64,000 nucleotides of DNA, taken from positions 123,744,110-123,808,109 of the forward strand of contig OX235279.1 in assembly GCA_944472155.2 (NCBI GenBank). The letters are read 5' to 3'. The stretch comes from Trichobilharzia szidati. Taxonomy: Eukaryota > Platyhelminthes > Trematoda > Strigeidida > Schistosomatidae. This document shows, one piece after another, positions 44,761 to 56,599 of the stretch (position 1 is its first letter; each line of letters starts with the position of its first letter). The notes under the pieces are model-generated. The model had not been told where the DNA came from. It did no database searches and was given only the letters and a program-made list of their open reading frames with translations. A program made the position numbers and the translations under genes.

Positions 44761-45883
44761 CCTCCAACAAATGAAAATAAATCCCTACAAAAACCACTAC
44801 TTGAAAATTGAACCACCACCAAATTAGTCGTCTAATAAAAAAGTCAGGTAGGAAAATCTTAATGATCGTATATATATAAAGGTTTATGACTATTCATAAG
44901 TGCACATTTGATATTTTCTGTAAATTTATACTCGGAATCCTCATGTTGTAATCCAATAGCTCTTGTAATATATCTAATATCCAGAGTTCCTTTAACCTAA
45001 ATTTAGAAAAGCCCCTTGAAATCCATATGGAAGCTTGTTACATAGGATGAGTGGATGTGAAAATAAATTAGTCATTTCAAATGATTTTTCATGGAATAGA
45101 AATTAGAATGTTACGGGCCCACTAAGGGAAAGTTTCTCGAAGAATATTCTGAACCTAAGAGCATGGCATTCAAAATAACAAAGCACAAGTCTCGTCAAAC
45201 TAATGTAAATTTATTAATTTCACACAATCTGACCTCTAGAATGGTGATGTACTGTTTGCATGTCAGTGGCAGTTCACCATAACTAAACAAAGGTGGATGT
45301 TTCACTGGATGCAAACGTTTCTATGACACATTTTCTCTTTGGATCACGAACAGTGCTTGGTTCAAAATGTTATCAAAAGAAAAAATAATTTAAATAATGA
45401 AAATAAAACTCTATTTTTTACAACTTTCCTAACTCTCCTTATTGTATACAGAATGATAACTTTTATAACCACCCAACATAAAGTCCTAATTTTGTTCACA
45501 ACATATAATTTACTTGATGAATAGAATTGATCTTTCGACATTTTATAGGGATAAGAATGAAAATTAAAACTCTCTCTGTATACGTCTGCATCTTCTTCCA
45601 CAATATGGAAAACAGATGAACAATCAGGATCGCTGAGTTAAACAGTCATGAGGTATCTCCAATAACATTTGGTTACATCTTTCTATTCAACTACAGATAA
45701 TTAATGTGAACTGATGTTTTAATTAAGTTGGATTCTGCAAAGATTATTTTGTGATGTCCTCAAATTCTATTTTACCTTCATGTACTTAGTCAAAACACTG
45801 GAAAATTTATCAATAGTCACAATGTCGTCTACGCATCATTACAAAAATGTTCCTTTACATGCCGTATCAACTACTTCGTATAA
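44761..45883. other. A+T-rich stretch, no gene seen
   Basis: Overlapping frames on both strands at 45339-45601 show no known motif. The right border is the start of the large PLE. Confidence 0.45.
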
Positions 45884-45909
45884 GTAGCTTGAAAATCCCC
45901 ATTGAGTCA

Positions 45910-46417
45910 TATGAAAAAGAGGAGACGTTCAGCGAAGAGACTCTTTTCGGCGAATACATTCACATAACTGTACAATCGCATTTATGTATAATTATTTGTG
46001 TGTGTGTGTGTGTACATGAGGTTTGTCAAGTTTAGATAATTGATCAGGTAATACAAGAATGATCTAATATAGAAACAGGGTTAATCAGACAGCAACTAAA
46101 GTAAGATTGAGTTAGTAAGTTAGATGACGTAATGTAACTGACCAAAATGTTTCAACTTAGGTCAGGATAGCGACAGAGGTAATTACAGGTAGAGACTAAG
46201 TAGAAGTGGGGTAGAGAATAATACCATTTAAATTAGGACTGAAATTGAGCAAATAAGTTGGATGACGTAACATAAATGACTAGAAATTGAGCGTTGGTCA
46301 AGTCAGTAACAGTGGTAGTGAGGTGTAGAAATTAAATCGGGTGGGGGTAGGGAACAGGCAAGTTGAAAATGTAAAATGTTACAATTGAGAAGACGAAATA
46401 ATGCTAATGAAGAGACA
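45910..46417 (-). repeat. Left inverted repeat of PLE D (inverted 3' UTR copy)
   Basis: Contains, from the outside in: GACGTTCAGCGAAGAGACTC, CTTTTCGGCGAATACATTC, (GT)n at 45997-46013, two TAGATGACGTAA/TGGATGACGTAA segments (46120 and 46262), and GAAGACGAAATAATGCTAAT. Matches 48775-49282 in reverse complement with occasional single-base differences. Confidence 0.9.
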
Positions 46418-48735
46418 AAAAACCGCAGAGCATCAATCCTCGACTGTTGTCACAAGTTTATAAATACCACACCCAATGGAAGGTCCAGTTTGACGAAGAG
46501 GCAATATAAGGAGCTGAAAGAACTTATCAAAAACGAAGAGATTATGATATTACGTCCTGTTAAAGGCAGAGGAATCGTAATCATGAATCTCGAGGACTAT
46601 ATCAGTAAAATGCTTACTATATTATCCGATGAATGCAAATTCACAAAACCGATCAACGAGAAAAACATGACTGAACAGACCGAACAAAAGCTAACGGACA
46701 CCCTCCGTAAGCTAAAGACTGAATCTTTCATCAGCAACGAAACGTTCGAATCCCTAAGACCATCTGGCTCAAATATAACACGACTTTATGGACTCCCGAA
46801 AGTACACAAGAAGGGTATCCCTCTTCGACCGATCCTCGATATGACCGATTCTCCTTATGACCGCACAGCCCAATGGTTAGCAGACCTACTAGAACCAATC
46901 AGAAGACAAGTTTCCTGCCACACAGTTCGAGATTCCTTTGACTTTATCGACTCAATCGAAGGCATCAACGTACCCAACAAGGCCATGATTTCATTAGATG
47001 ACACATCACTATTCACAAACGTTCCACTGACTGAAACAATATGCTATATATGCGAACTTATTCACTCTAAAGGAATAAACATCGGTATACCCACCAAGTG
47101 TCTTAAAGAACTCCTACTGAGGTGTACCCTGAATGTTCAATTCTCTTTCATCAACGAAATATATCGCCAAAAGGATGGTATAGCTATGGGCTCACCACTA
47201 AGCCCATTGCTTGCAGATTTCTTCATGGCAAAACTCGAAAAGACATGCCTGAAGAAAATGATCGGTACCTTCGAAATCTATAAGAGATACGTCGACGACA
47301 CTTTCATTATCTGAACAAAGCAGAAACTACAGTTTTAGCAGAATAAAATGGCACCATCTTTTATTACGTTGCCTTCTCGTTAGCTGCTTACAGGGCAAAG
47401 ACATTAATAAACGTATCTACAAAAACAATTTTAACATACCTGCACAGAGTTCATTCTAAACAAAAATCAATCGATTAATATACGCATACACTAATAATAT
47501 ATACATATATATGCAATATTAAACACTATTCCGAACAATAATTATCATACACAATGAAAACTTTTCAGCATTTCGTATTCGGATGAAAAAATATCCAGTT
47601 ACCAGGGCAAAGAAAGACTGATAACCGCTTCTTTCTGAAGGCATAAATCAGGTTTCAGGCACTTGATAGAAATGGCTTCAGCCAACTTAAGGAGAACTGA
47701 TCTGTTTTGCTTATTGATAATTTTGAACGACTTTTCAACGTCCACCTCATGACCCGTGTCGAGGAGATGCACCGTTTAAAGCCTTTGTCCCCCTTAAACG
47801 TAAGCTTTTTGGTACATGTTCAAAAAATCGTCATTATCGTCAACAATGAAGAAAATCTGGACGGCATCTTGAAGTCGTTTAACAACTGCCACCCCGTGAC
47901 TCAGTTCACGCTGGAGAAAAAGTCCAACTCTAAATTATCTTTTCTTGACGTTCAACGAACAAGACGAGAACAGGATGGAACACTGAATAGATCTATCTAC
48001 AGAAATTCGACGTGGAACGGACAGCTTACTAACTTTCACAGTTGGGTACCCCTATACACCAAACGAAACATAATCCGTTCACTCAGCACCCCGGACACTA
48101 TAGAAGATGAACTGGACAATCTCAAGAGACTCCTCGTCAAGAATTGTTATGCAGAAAGATTTATTGCAAAATCTATGAATCCTAGACCACAAAAGCCGCT
48201 CATACTTAGCATCCCGAAAAAACTACTCTACATGAACCTTCAATTCAATGGAGAAATATCTGCGGAAACACTAAAAAATCGACTGTCGAGCTAACTTAAG
48301 AAGACCTTCTTCGCAGCTGAACTACGACTAACCTCCTCCACAAAACCTATGATTCATATGAACGTGAAGGATAAGCTACCCACTGCTAGCCTCATCAATG
48401 TGTATTTATCAATTCACCTGCTCGTGTGGAGCGAGGTATGTCGGCCGTACCCAGCACTCGTTTTCCAAGCGTATGACTGTACATTTACCAACATGGATTT
48501 ACTAAGGAGAAAAACGATGCCCCAGCAGCTCTATCTTAGAACATCTGATAGAATCCGGACACCAAGCTACACCCTAAACAAACTTCAAAGTCGTCTACAG
48601 AGTAAGAAGTAGTCTTCCTAAAGGTGTGCCAATCAGACTTCTTCAAACTGCAGAAGCAATGGCAATTCACTTGCTAAGTCCTGAACTCTGCATACAGAAG
48701 AAGTTCGCTCAATCATTATACTTGCAACGGATGTA
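46376..48735 (+). pseudogene. PLE D reverse transcriptase and GIY-YIG nuclease, interrupted
   Basis: 46376-47314 encodes IMILRPVKGRGIVIMNLEDY, LYGLPKVHKKGIPLRPIL, KAMISLDDTSLFTNVP (catalytic Asp kept, the next Val replaced by Asp), DGIAMGSPLSPLLADFF and YKRYVDDTFII (catalytic pair at 47294-47299). A 519-bp insertion follows, and the frame resumes at 47839 with VNNEENLDGILK, LSFLDVQRTRREQDGTLNRS and IYRNSTWNGQL. A stop (48292-48294) and a frame change near 48395 follow; then CIYQFTCSCGARYVGRT and HLIESGHQATP give the GIY-YIG domain, with the end near 48735. The N-terminus lies inside the left repeat, so the RT is 5'-truncated. Its conserved catalytic residues suggest a fairly young loss. Confidence 0.85.
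47312..47830 (-). mobile_element. 3' piece of another PLE inserted into PLE D
   Basis: On the reverse strand the piece encodes TGHEVDVEKSFKIINKQNRS, LLKLAEAISIKCLKPDLC and ISLSLPW-stop, the C-terminal end of a PLE nuclease region, followed by about 280 bp of A+T-rich 3' UTR. It is flanked by an 8-bp direct repeat TCATTATC (47304-47311 and 47831-47838). The two ends of the host reading frame meet in phase across it. It is 5'-truncated, as expected from target-primed insertion. Confidence 0.8.
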
Positions 48736-48774
48736 ATTTATCTTAATACCCAACAGGTAAATTCTATTTATTTC

Positions 48775-49282
48775 TGTCTCTTCATTAGTATTATTTCGTC
48801 TTCTCAATTGTAACATTTTACATTTTCAACTTGCCTGTTCCCTACCCCCACCCGATTTAATTTCTACACCTCACTACCACTGTTACTGACTTGACCAACG
48901 CTCAATTTCTAGTCATTTATGTTACGTCATCCAACTTATTTGCTCAATTTCAGTCCTAATTTAAATGGTATTATTCTCTACCCCACTTCTACTTAGTCTC
49001 TACCTGTAATTACCTCTGTCGCTATCCTGACCTAAGTTGAAACATTTTGGTCAGTTACATTACGTCATCTAACTTACTAACTCAATCTTACTTTAGTTGC
49101 TGTCTGATTAACCCTGTTTCTATATTAGATCATTCTTGTATTACCTGATCAATTATCTAAACTTGACAAACCTCATGTACACACACACACACACAAATAA
49201 TTATACATAAATGCGATTGTACAGTTATGTGAATGTATTCGCCGAAAAGAGTCTCTTCGCTGAACGTCTTCTCTTTTCCATA
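48775..49282 (+). repeat. Right inverted repeat of PLE D (native 3' UTR and end)
   Basis: Follows the end of the nuclease coding region by about 40 nt. Carries TTACGTCATCCAACTT and ATTACGTCATCTAACTT, (CA)n at 49179-49195, and the terminal hairpin-like motif GCCGAAAAGAGTCTCTTCGC at about 49242-49261. The partner arm is 45910-46417. A diverged relative without a partner arm lies at 57504-57990. Confidence 0.9.
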
Positions 49283-49754
49283 CTTTGTATAAATTTTTAA
49301 TCGGAGCTCAGTACTACTAATCAAACTAAAAATTAATTCACGCAAAATATAATTAGTATGAAACAGAAATCCGATGAATCAGTCTTCTTCCCTAAAGGCA
49401 GTTTAATACCCTGCAATATTTGTGAACGTGTTACCTTGGATTTCTTTTTTAAGGTTTATCTCCATTGAAACTATTAGACAGGAGACCGTATGAAGATTTC
49501 CCATTCAGTAAGGCAGGCAGGATGTCTCGCTGTAAGTAGTGATCCATTCGATTCTCTCGACCTTTTCATCACCAGTAATAAATCGAACAGCTATCCATTG
49601 CTATCGGCTAGTATTTGTCTTCATACCTACACTGGCGGACCCCAACTGTCATGACATTCACTGGGACTTCAGGCAACTCACTCCTGTATTCAGTCACTGA
49701 TGAGCATTAGAATAGTTTTTAAATGTTAGTTTACAGGAAAATCAATAGTTTCAA
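49283..49754. other. No gene seen
   Basis: Unique-looking A+T-rich sequence between PLE D and the next SINE. 49640-49700 (ACTGGCGGACCCCAACTG) may belong to a SINE body but could not be assigned. Confidence 0.4.
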
Positions 49755-49985
49755 GTCTGATCATGGATCGATATCAGCTGGCGGTAGCTCCATAAATCAC
49801 GAATTAACAGAATTTGAAATTCATGTGCTATTGGATTCCATCACAGTGGGTTTCATAACCTGAAGGTCCTAGGTTCGATCTCTGATGTTGTCATAAACGT
49901 TTACTGATGAAGAGTTCCAAAGTAGGATGAAAAAGTACTCCCTGGTTTTCAGTGGTTGTCTGACTGGTGTTAACCCGTAGTCAAA
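49755..49985 (+). mobile_element. Sm-alpha-like SINE, single unit
   Basis: The unit starts near GATCGATATCAGCTGG, has CACGAATTAACAGAATTTG, a tRNA-like part with B box GGTTCGATCTC at about 49872-49882, an intact CTGATGA at about 49902, TTCC/GGA stem II halves, GAAA, and the tail AGTACTCCCTGGTTTTCAGT then GGTTGTCTGACTGG. Stem III and the cleavage step after GAAA look lost (GAAAAAGTAC), so the ribozyme is probably inactive. Unlike the other units, it has no inverted partner. Confidence 0.7.
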
Positions 49986-52198
49986 CCTAAGTCAACGTGC
50001 CTTCCTGAAACAGGATTGTAACAAGTGAAAGCAAGTAACACGCAGTTACCAATAAAAATGCGAATTATTCAGTATACTGTTTCACCTCATTCTGTTTCAC
50101 TAACTAGTGTACATCCCTTTCTTATCAACAGTTTATTTGTTTGTTGAGATTTTCAAGTTATCCACATATAAGTGAAATTGGATGTCCTGAACAAGATATA
50201 CCGATAAATATTATTAAATTAGTCACTGAATGTTTATAATAGTATGAATGAGAACGAAGAATGATAATAACGTACTGAACCAGAATATTTTCTCGATATG
50301 AAGATATTAATGCTGGTTGCGTTTCAGTTACTTTGTAAGAGACATGAAAATATTAAACCTTCTTCCAAATTCAGTTAAGAGGGACTATTGAGGAACAAAA
50401 GCAATTTTCATAATTTGTCTCAAGTCACCTCACTTCACTTCAAAAGTGGAGTAAATATAAAAGACAGTAATTTTAAGAGAGACAGAGAAACAGAGACAGA
50501 GGAAGAGATTGAGAGATTAAGTAAGAGATAGATAGGACTGTTAATTTTATCCTAGTAAATGCGGAGTGTTGACACCTGATTCACAATGTTAATACCAAAC
50601 AAATCTCTTAACTAAGGCAAGTATAGTTGCGAAGATAGTTTTTATGACGATTTTGAGTAGAGATTTTGCCATTGTTTTTAACAGTTTTCAATGACCAGTA
50701 GTTTCACTTTGAAGGATTGTACTTCCTGGTAGAACGAAACAACAAATATCTATTGTCATTTTAAATACTCGAGAAACAGAAAGATGGAAACAAAAATACG
50801 ATACTCAGTCAACCGGATGCAAACTGAAATGACTTTCATGTTTTAAAAATTTTCTCATAGATAAAGGAAACTGCAAAAATGTCCATCGACTTATTTAAAA
50901 TACAAAGAAGTTTGAAGTTTAAGTTAGACAAAATTCATTTTCATACACCAGACAGAATATAAAAGAGAGCTGTTTTAGAAACAATAAACGAGCACAAAAT
51001 GAAGAACAACACTATTTAGTTATAAAAGACCTTAGTTTTACTTACTTAAAAGTGTTCAATATATTACCAAATACTTTAGATTAACTGCTTTTTGCAAGCA
51101 GATAAACGAACGTTCAATTAAAAGTAGTTCTAGTTCCACTGATACATGGATAACTCCAGATTTATTTTAATTATGTTAATGCTTATCGCTTATTCATTGA
51201 CATATTCAGTAGTCAGTCTGTCGGTAGGTGCATGTAATGCATTTTTATTAGTTATTCAAAAGAAATTTTCTTCCTATTGAACAGTTTCATAAGTATAAAT
51301 AAGTCTGAATTAAAAGAATTTAATGTAAATAAGTGATCAGAACTAGGAAGTTACTTCTTATAGTAACTGGATTTAAAAATTTCAGAGAATGCCTTCAATA
51401 CACTGATTTCATTAACCCCCCCCCCCCAATATTTCAAGGAGTAACTGACTCCAGTTCACACTCCACTGTGGATATTTTCGCATCCGAGAGAAAATGTTGC
51501 ATAGCGGTACCACTTTATTGCTAATCTGCGGATAATAAAAGTCTTGGTTTAATGCATTCTAACCCACGTGGCGAATTACAACGTAATCTTGACTGATAGT
51601 TTCTAGATTCATAGGCAGGCATCGCTTAAAAGACTTATACTATTATGAAACACCTGTCCAAAGTCTTTTGGTTTTTTCTGTCTCTTCTAAAGTAGCCGGC
51701 TTTAAAGTCAACCGAATTCTTGTGAACTCAGAAACCTGATGGGATTCATTTATCAAACTGTCCATATTTATCAGCTTTCGATAAAATATGCCTGTAATTA
51801 TGAAGTGTTCCTCCACTTCATTTTCTTAAGCCAAAAAAGGAGCTATTAAATGAAACTGGGGACAAAAGGCAGTTTTTTAAGCAACTCTCTCTTCATAGTC
51901 AAAAAAGACACCATGAAATACACATAGTGGGTAGATAATTTATTCTTTCAAAGGAAAGTGGTTGATTCCTCTTGTATGTGTATATGTATCTTTATGATTG
52001 CGTGTCACTATTATTGCGTTTGCGGAAACAATAATTCATTTTATTGTTTTTTACTCTCTATGGAATTATAACCAAGTGATTAGTGTTGCAAATGTAGTAG
52101 TAAGTTAAACAAATTCAGAATTATAATAAGACATAAAAACATTAATGATAAAACTGATTAGCTGTAATGTATTAAACAAAAGGATGTTTCAACTACCA
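49986..52198. other. A+T-rich stretch, no gene seen
   Basis: Contains a purine-rich part at 50480-50535 (GAGACAGAGAAACAGAGACA) and a run of 12 C residues at 51416-51427. No coding region recognised. Confidence 0.45.
51416..51427. repeat. Homopolymer run of 12 C
   Basis: A rare G+C homopolymer in A+T-rich surroundings; its length is likely to vary or be misread in sequencing. Confidence 0.9.
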
Positions 52199-52460
52199 TT
52201 TAAATATTATTTTTTTTTTTATTCCTTCACGTTCCCCGGTGGAACATAGGGCTTCAAGCTAGAGGCTTGAAGTTTCTGTAGCAGTTTTTATTTTTACAGG
52301 ATGGGGTTGCTATCCACATGCCCAACCTTTCCTCTTCACCAGCTTTTAGTTCTGGCTTAGCGAGGTAAAGGAGTGCGTCGGTCGGGGATCGAACCCCGGA
52401 CCATGTTCATGGTCGGCGAGCGTCCTAACCGCTATGCCACCGACGCATTTTAAATATTAT
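52199..52460 (-). mobile_element. SINE-B, reverse orientation, with 12-bp target duplication
   Basis: Reverse strand head at 52447 (TGCGTCGGTGGCATAGCGG), B box GGGGTTCGATCCCCG, SINE-B body, TTGAAGCCCTATGTTCCAC and an AATAAAAAAAAAA end at 52211. The direct repeat TTTAAATATTAT is at 52199-52210 and 52449-52460. It lies 117 bp downstream (on the reverse strand) of the possible terminal exon at 52577. Confidence 0.9.
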
Positions 52461-52576
52461 GCTGATCAGTTATTTGAGGAGCACAGAAATACTTCTGGTA
52501 AAAGAAATGTGTGTGGAGAATAGGAATAACTCATCTTCAGGTTTCGTTACTGTTTACTTATCCTTTTGCTCATTCA

Positions 52577-52763
52577 CTATAAAAATTGGTTAGCAATAGT
52601 TTTACGAACACTTTCTTCAAAACCAACAGTTATCAAAACCTCTTCAGTTGCAATTCCAGCATCTTCATCAGGTAGCGTATAGATAAATAACCTAGCTGGA
52701 ACTTTAGGTACCCCTACCTTTTTCACAATGGATCCAAACGTTTTTTCTGTTGCACAAAACTGT
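52577..52763 (-). CDS. Possible terminal exon of an unknown gene, reverse strand
   Basis: The frame encodes FCATEKTFGSIVKKVG, VPKVPARLFIYTLPDEDAG, IATEEVLITVGFEESVRK and TIANQFL-stop. Codon use and residue mix (balanced charge, few Lys/Asn runs) look like real coding sequence, unlike most open frames nearby. An acceptor is possible at CATTGTAATCGTGAACAG just before 52763, but its pyrimidine tract is weak; the frame is open upstream to 52792. No domain was recognised. No AATAAA lies between the stop and the SINE-B, but the SINE tail supplies one (about 52217) in the right orientation. Confidence 0.38.
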
Positions 52764-52792
52764 TCACGATTACAATGTGAGTGAAATGTCAA

Positions 52793-55700
52793 GGTATGAT
52801 AGCCATATTTAAGGACTTATTCTGACAGTAAATAATGAGTAAAACAACCAAAAATGTACAGGTCACCAAATAAGTTTCTTATCTTTTCCCCTCCAAAGTA
52901 TATGTCTATCTTGAAAGTATTTAAAAAATTAAGTAAAAATCTGAGAACACGGTGGGTCAGTAAATACATCTGTGTGGTCATTGAAGGGAATTCTATCCAG
53001 AATAAGAAAGATCTTAATTATTCGCGAAGCATATTGGAATGTTCAGTCAACACGGCTACTGTGTTAAAGTTCATCAGTTTATTAAGCGATTTTAAATTAA
53101 CGGAATTCATTGAAGCGTTCATAACATAATACAGCATTTACCGTATGAATTAAAACTTTAAGAAAAATATTGATAACAGCAACAGTAAACCTTAAAAAAA
53201 GATTGACTTTTCTTTTAGTAGCTTTTCAGTGAAATGTGTGAATTCAATCAAAACGTATAACTGCGTTAGTTTTTCCACTAGTAAACACACCCAGATAGAC
53301 TACACAACATGTTTCTCTTGATTGAAATAACTTTTCAACTAATTGTTATTGTATCTAGCTTGAAAAGCGCCTGTCATATTTTTTAAAACATATTTTCTAC
53401 TGTGCTCCTAGAAATGCAGAGATAAGTAAAAGATAAACGACATACAGCAGAAACAATATAACTTGAGTTTAGAAAAAGAAATCTATTTTCGTTGGTTGAG
53501 CAATGTTATAGACTTTCACTATTTCAAAAATGAGAATTATTGAAATTAACTGAAACACCTGTGGAACATTTCTGCTAAACAAAATCTCACATGGATAGTC
53601 TCTTCTATATACGCCTTATTTCTAGCTTTAATTCTAGTGTTTTACTCTTTGTAAACCTAATCCTACTAGAATATGGTTCAGTTAACTTCAGACTGTAGTC
53701 TTGGTATTGTCAACTGACTGGTACACATTTGAATTTCAGTTACTGATGTGCCTTGAAGAGGAATGCTGTGAAGTGCAAAGCGCAGACCAACTACAGCTTC
53801 TTGTCGGTTAATTTTCAACATTATTCATTTAAAACAATCGAATCCTAATGTTAACAGTCTCCTACTATTTAGGAAAGTGATTTAACTGCACACATGGTAA
53901 AAATTCTAATCAGTACTCTTCTAACCTGAAATCTAGACGTCATGAAACCATAGACAGTAAATTAATGCTGAATATTCTGAGCATTTAGTTGGTATTTATT
54001 GTATGACTTCACTTCTGTATTATGTTAATTATCATTTTTCATCCTGCCAATTCTAACTAGAAGGTATCTCATGTTCTGCATCAGAAAATGAGTGACGACT
54101 ACATATCCTGTCCTCCACTTCTGTAAATAAAATGTTGATATTAATTAGTGTAAACATAATATACGTTTCATGCTCTCCTTTTTGGGTTTTTATTCTCAAA
54201 GGAATTATAAAAATTAAAAGACCAAATAGCTCATGAAGGCTAGTGCCTGTCTTATACTAATTACAGCATCATATTGAAATTAAAAATTTCTTATAATCCA
54301 TTCCTTCTAAATCTGTACAGCTCTCACCTCAAAAAACTAGAAGAAACTATAATAAATCTCAAGTTTATCCGATTTTAGGTTACAGCTATGGTCGTCATCA
54401 ATAGTGAAATATTTATCTGTTTATTGACCGATGGGATGTTTTAGAAATCGAGCAAGCTTTTTATCATCAAAACTCAGCAGGAAGCGAAATCTATGCGCAT
54501 CACTGTGAAGAGAAAAGAAATTTCAGTCTATTTAGTAGAAAACCATTTTTAAGTCAGATTCCTTGTCTAAAAGGAGACGTATGGACCAATAGGCGAAAGT
54601 ACTCGTCTATTTAATTTTAGAGGAAGAAATACACTAAAGTAATTCACTTTAATGGCCTCGATATTCTAACACACGTCAAAATAAAATGCTATGAGAATCA
54701 AAACTTGCAGTCAGTTTTTCTATTGTTTTTTTTTGCCTCCTGCAACAAAACATTCTTTTCGGTCAGGTAAAATAAATCAAATAAATCGTAAAAAAATATT
54801 CACTGAAGTGGAAATTTATTTCCAATAATCTGTTTCTCCGACAAATTGAAACGTGATGCCTTTCGATTAAGAATAACAATAAAATCAATTGACCACTTGC
54901 AGTGTAGACCGAAAGTACTTCATCAGCCTATCCATAATTGGCCATTTAATACAATATCAGTTTGTACACAATATGAATAACTATAATGAAGAGTAAACGA
55001 TATTCCATGGTAGAATTTAAGTTCATTAACGTTATGCAACAGACACAAAAGTAGGTGAATAATATAAGCACACGCCTAACTCAATTGAATCCATAGGGTA
55101 GTCCTGAGTCTCAGGAAATGCGGAAAAGAAATAGCATAATTCCAAGTAGCTGCTGTGAAGAGAGTCGCTTTACAAAATTAAAACATCGCTGAGCTTTACA
55201 AAAATTTGCGCATTGTTTTTCACCGTTTACCAATACTGTATTGTGTTATATGATACTCACTTGAACGGAATCATTTCATATTAATTCGGTTAACTGTTTC
55301 CGTTAACAGCATATCATTGTCACAGATGACTCAAATATATCACCTGGAGAAAAAACCGAAATGGGGAGGCAATAATACATTTGCATAATAAATTACATCA
55401 CACAGCCACTGTTCTTGCTCCATACTTATCTAAATACCTACTGTTTTTGACGAAGATATCAACGAGAAATAATGGAGGCGTAGCATATTTTATTTACGGT
55501 GAAACTAATTACAGTTGTTATGGTAATTAGTTGATTGACAGGTTATTGAATATGCGAATGTCGGTTGATTAGCACTCTGTTTAAATGATAATTTCCTGAT
55601 GTCAGTAAACATTTTGCAAAGAGGGGTTTGCTTTAAGTATTACTGCTTGGTTTCAGTTTACAAAAGTCGTTTAACTATTTGTACTATTATTACAGAGGTA

Positions 55701-56599
55701 GTGCTGAAAAAATTTGCTAAGGATAATCAGCTATTTACAAAAAAAACCATTTAGTAATACATTTTCAGAGTATTGGGTTGTACATAAAGTTGTTTAGAGA
55801 CAAACCAGTTTGAATACAAACTTGAGGCTCCATAGTCCGGTCTTTTTTTGACGACCTGCTTGAATCTCTGGGTTGCCTGAACTTCCATCCGAGACAATGC
55901 ATCTTATTTTCTTTAATTCTTTTTGTTATAATCATTCAGTTATATCCCTGGGTCTCCAAATGTACTCCTCCACATTTTTAATTCGTTTGCAGTGCATCGT
56001 TGAGTATGTCTGTGTGAACAAAGATAAATACCTTAGTGAATTATTTTATTCTTTAGATCTAACATGACTATGTCACATGATACATTAGAGATGGCTCGAA
56101 ACTCCTGGATGAAGAGTAAATATTATGCAATAAACTACGCTGAAAATTGTGCATATTATGTAGACTTACTGTGTATAATAAACCTGTTGTTATTACTATT
56201 ACTGAACTCTGCATACAAAAGAATAATAATAATTTGCTTTATTCCAAAACAGTACTTGTGATACAGAATGGAATTCTCAGCATTTTTACTACAGTATTGC
56301 ATCCAGTTAGTACATTATCAATAAATAGAATTATACATAGATTGAGGAAACCAGCAGTTCATTATTACAACAATACATTGGCATGTCAGTAGCAAAGGTA
56401 AAGCTGAAACAGTGTTTGAAGGTGTTAGAAAAGTGGGAGCTGTCTTATTAGCAGGCGTAAGCGAGAGAAAGAGACAAAGCAGCACATAACGGAAAAAGAC
56501 GAGGGAGAAAAGGAAAAGAAAGAAAGAAAATGTTGTACATATTGATGATTTGGGTTGGAAAGACGAGATCCAGTTGTACTACTGACTATTTAAAGAATT
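52793..56599. other. A+T-rich stretch, no firm gene
   Basis: A frame at 52854-53129 is open for 91 codons, but is Lys/Ile/Ser-rich and without motif or good splice sites. Overlapping frames near 56060-56390 are A+T-rich. If the exon at 52577 is real, its upstream exons should lie here on the reverse strand; I could not identify them. Confidence 0.4.

Larger units (their letters stand above)
45884..49282 (+). mobile_element. Penelope-like element D with 508-bp terminal inverted repeats
   Basis: Left arm 45910-46417 and right arm 48775-49282 are near-identical reverse complements of equal length, including the (GT)n/(CA)n run. Between them lies PLE coding sequence. The right arm follows the end of the coding region and so is the normal 3' UTR and terminus; the left arm is an inverted copy of it placed directly before a 5'-truncated RT. 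About 26 bp outside the left arm (CTTGAAAATCCCCATTGAG) also occur, inverted, beyond the PLE tail at 57990-58016, so the true end of the family extends further than the right arm here. A second PLE piece is inserted at 47312-47830. Confidence 0.85.

Noticed and set aside
45925..45985. Hammerhead ribozyme in the PLE terminal motif
   Set aside because: PLEs of many animals carry minimal hammerheads, and GAAAAGAG is present, but no consistent CTGATGA is found in the copies at 49212, 57950 or 60296. The 5448 copy has TGATGA by chance of mutation.
52854..53129. 91-codon frame on the + strand
   Set aside because: Composition like the surrounding A+T-rich DNA, and no motif.
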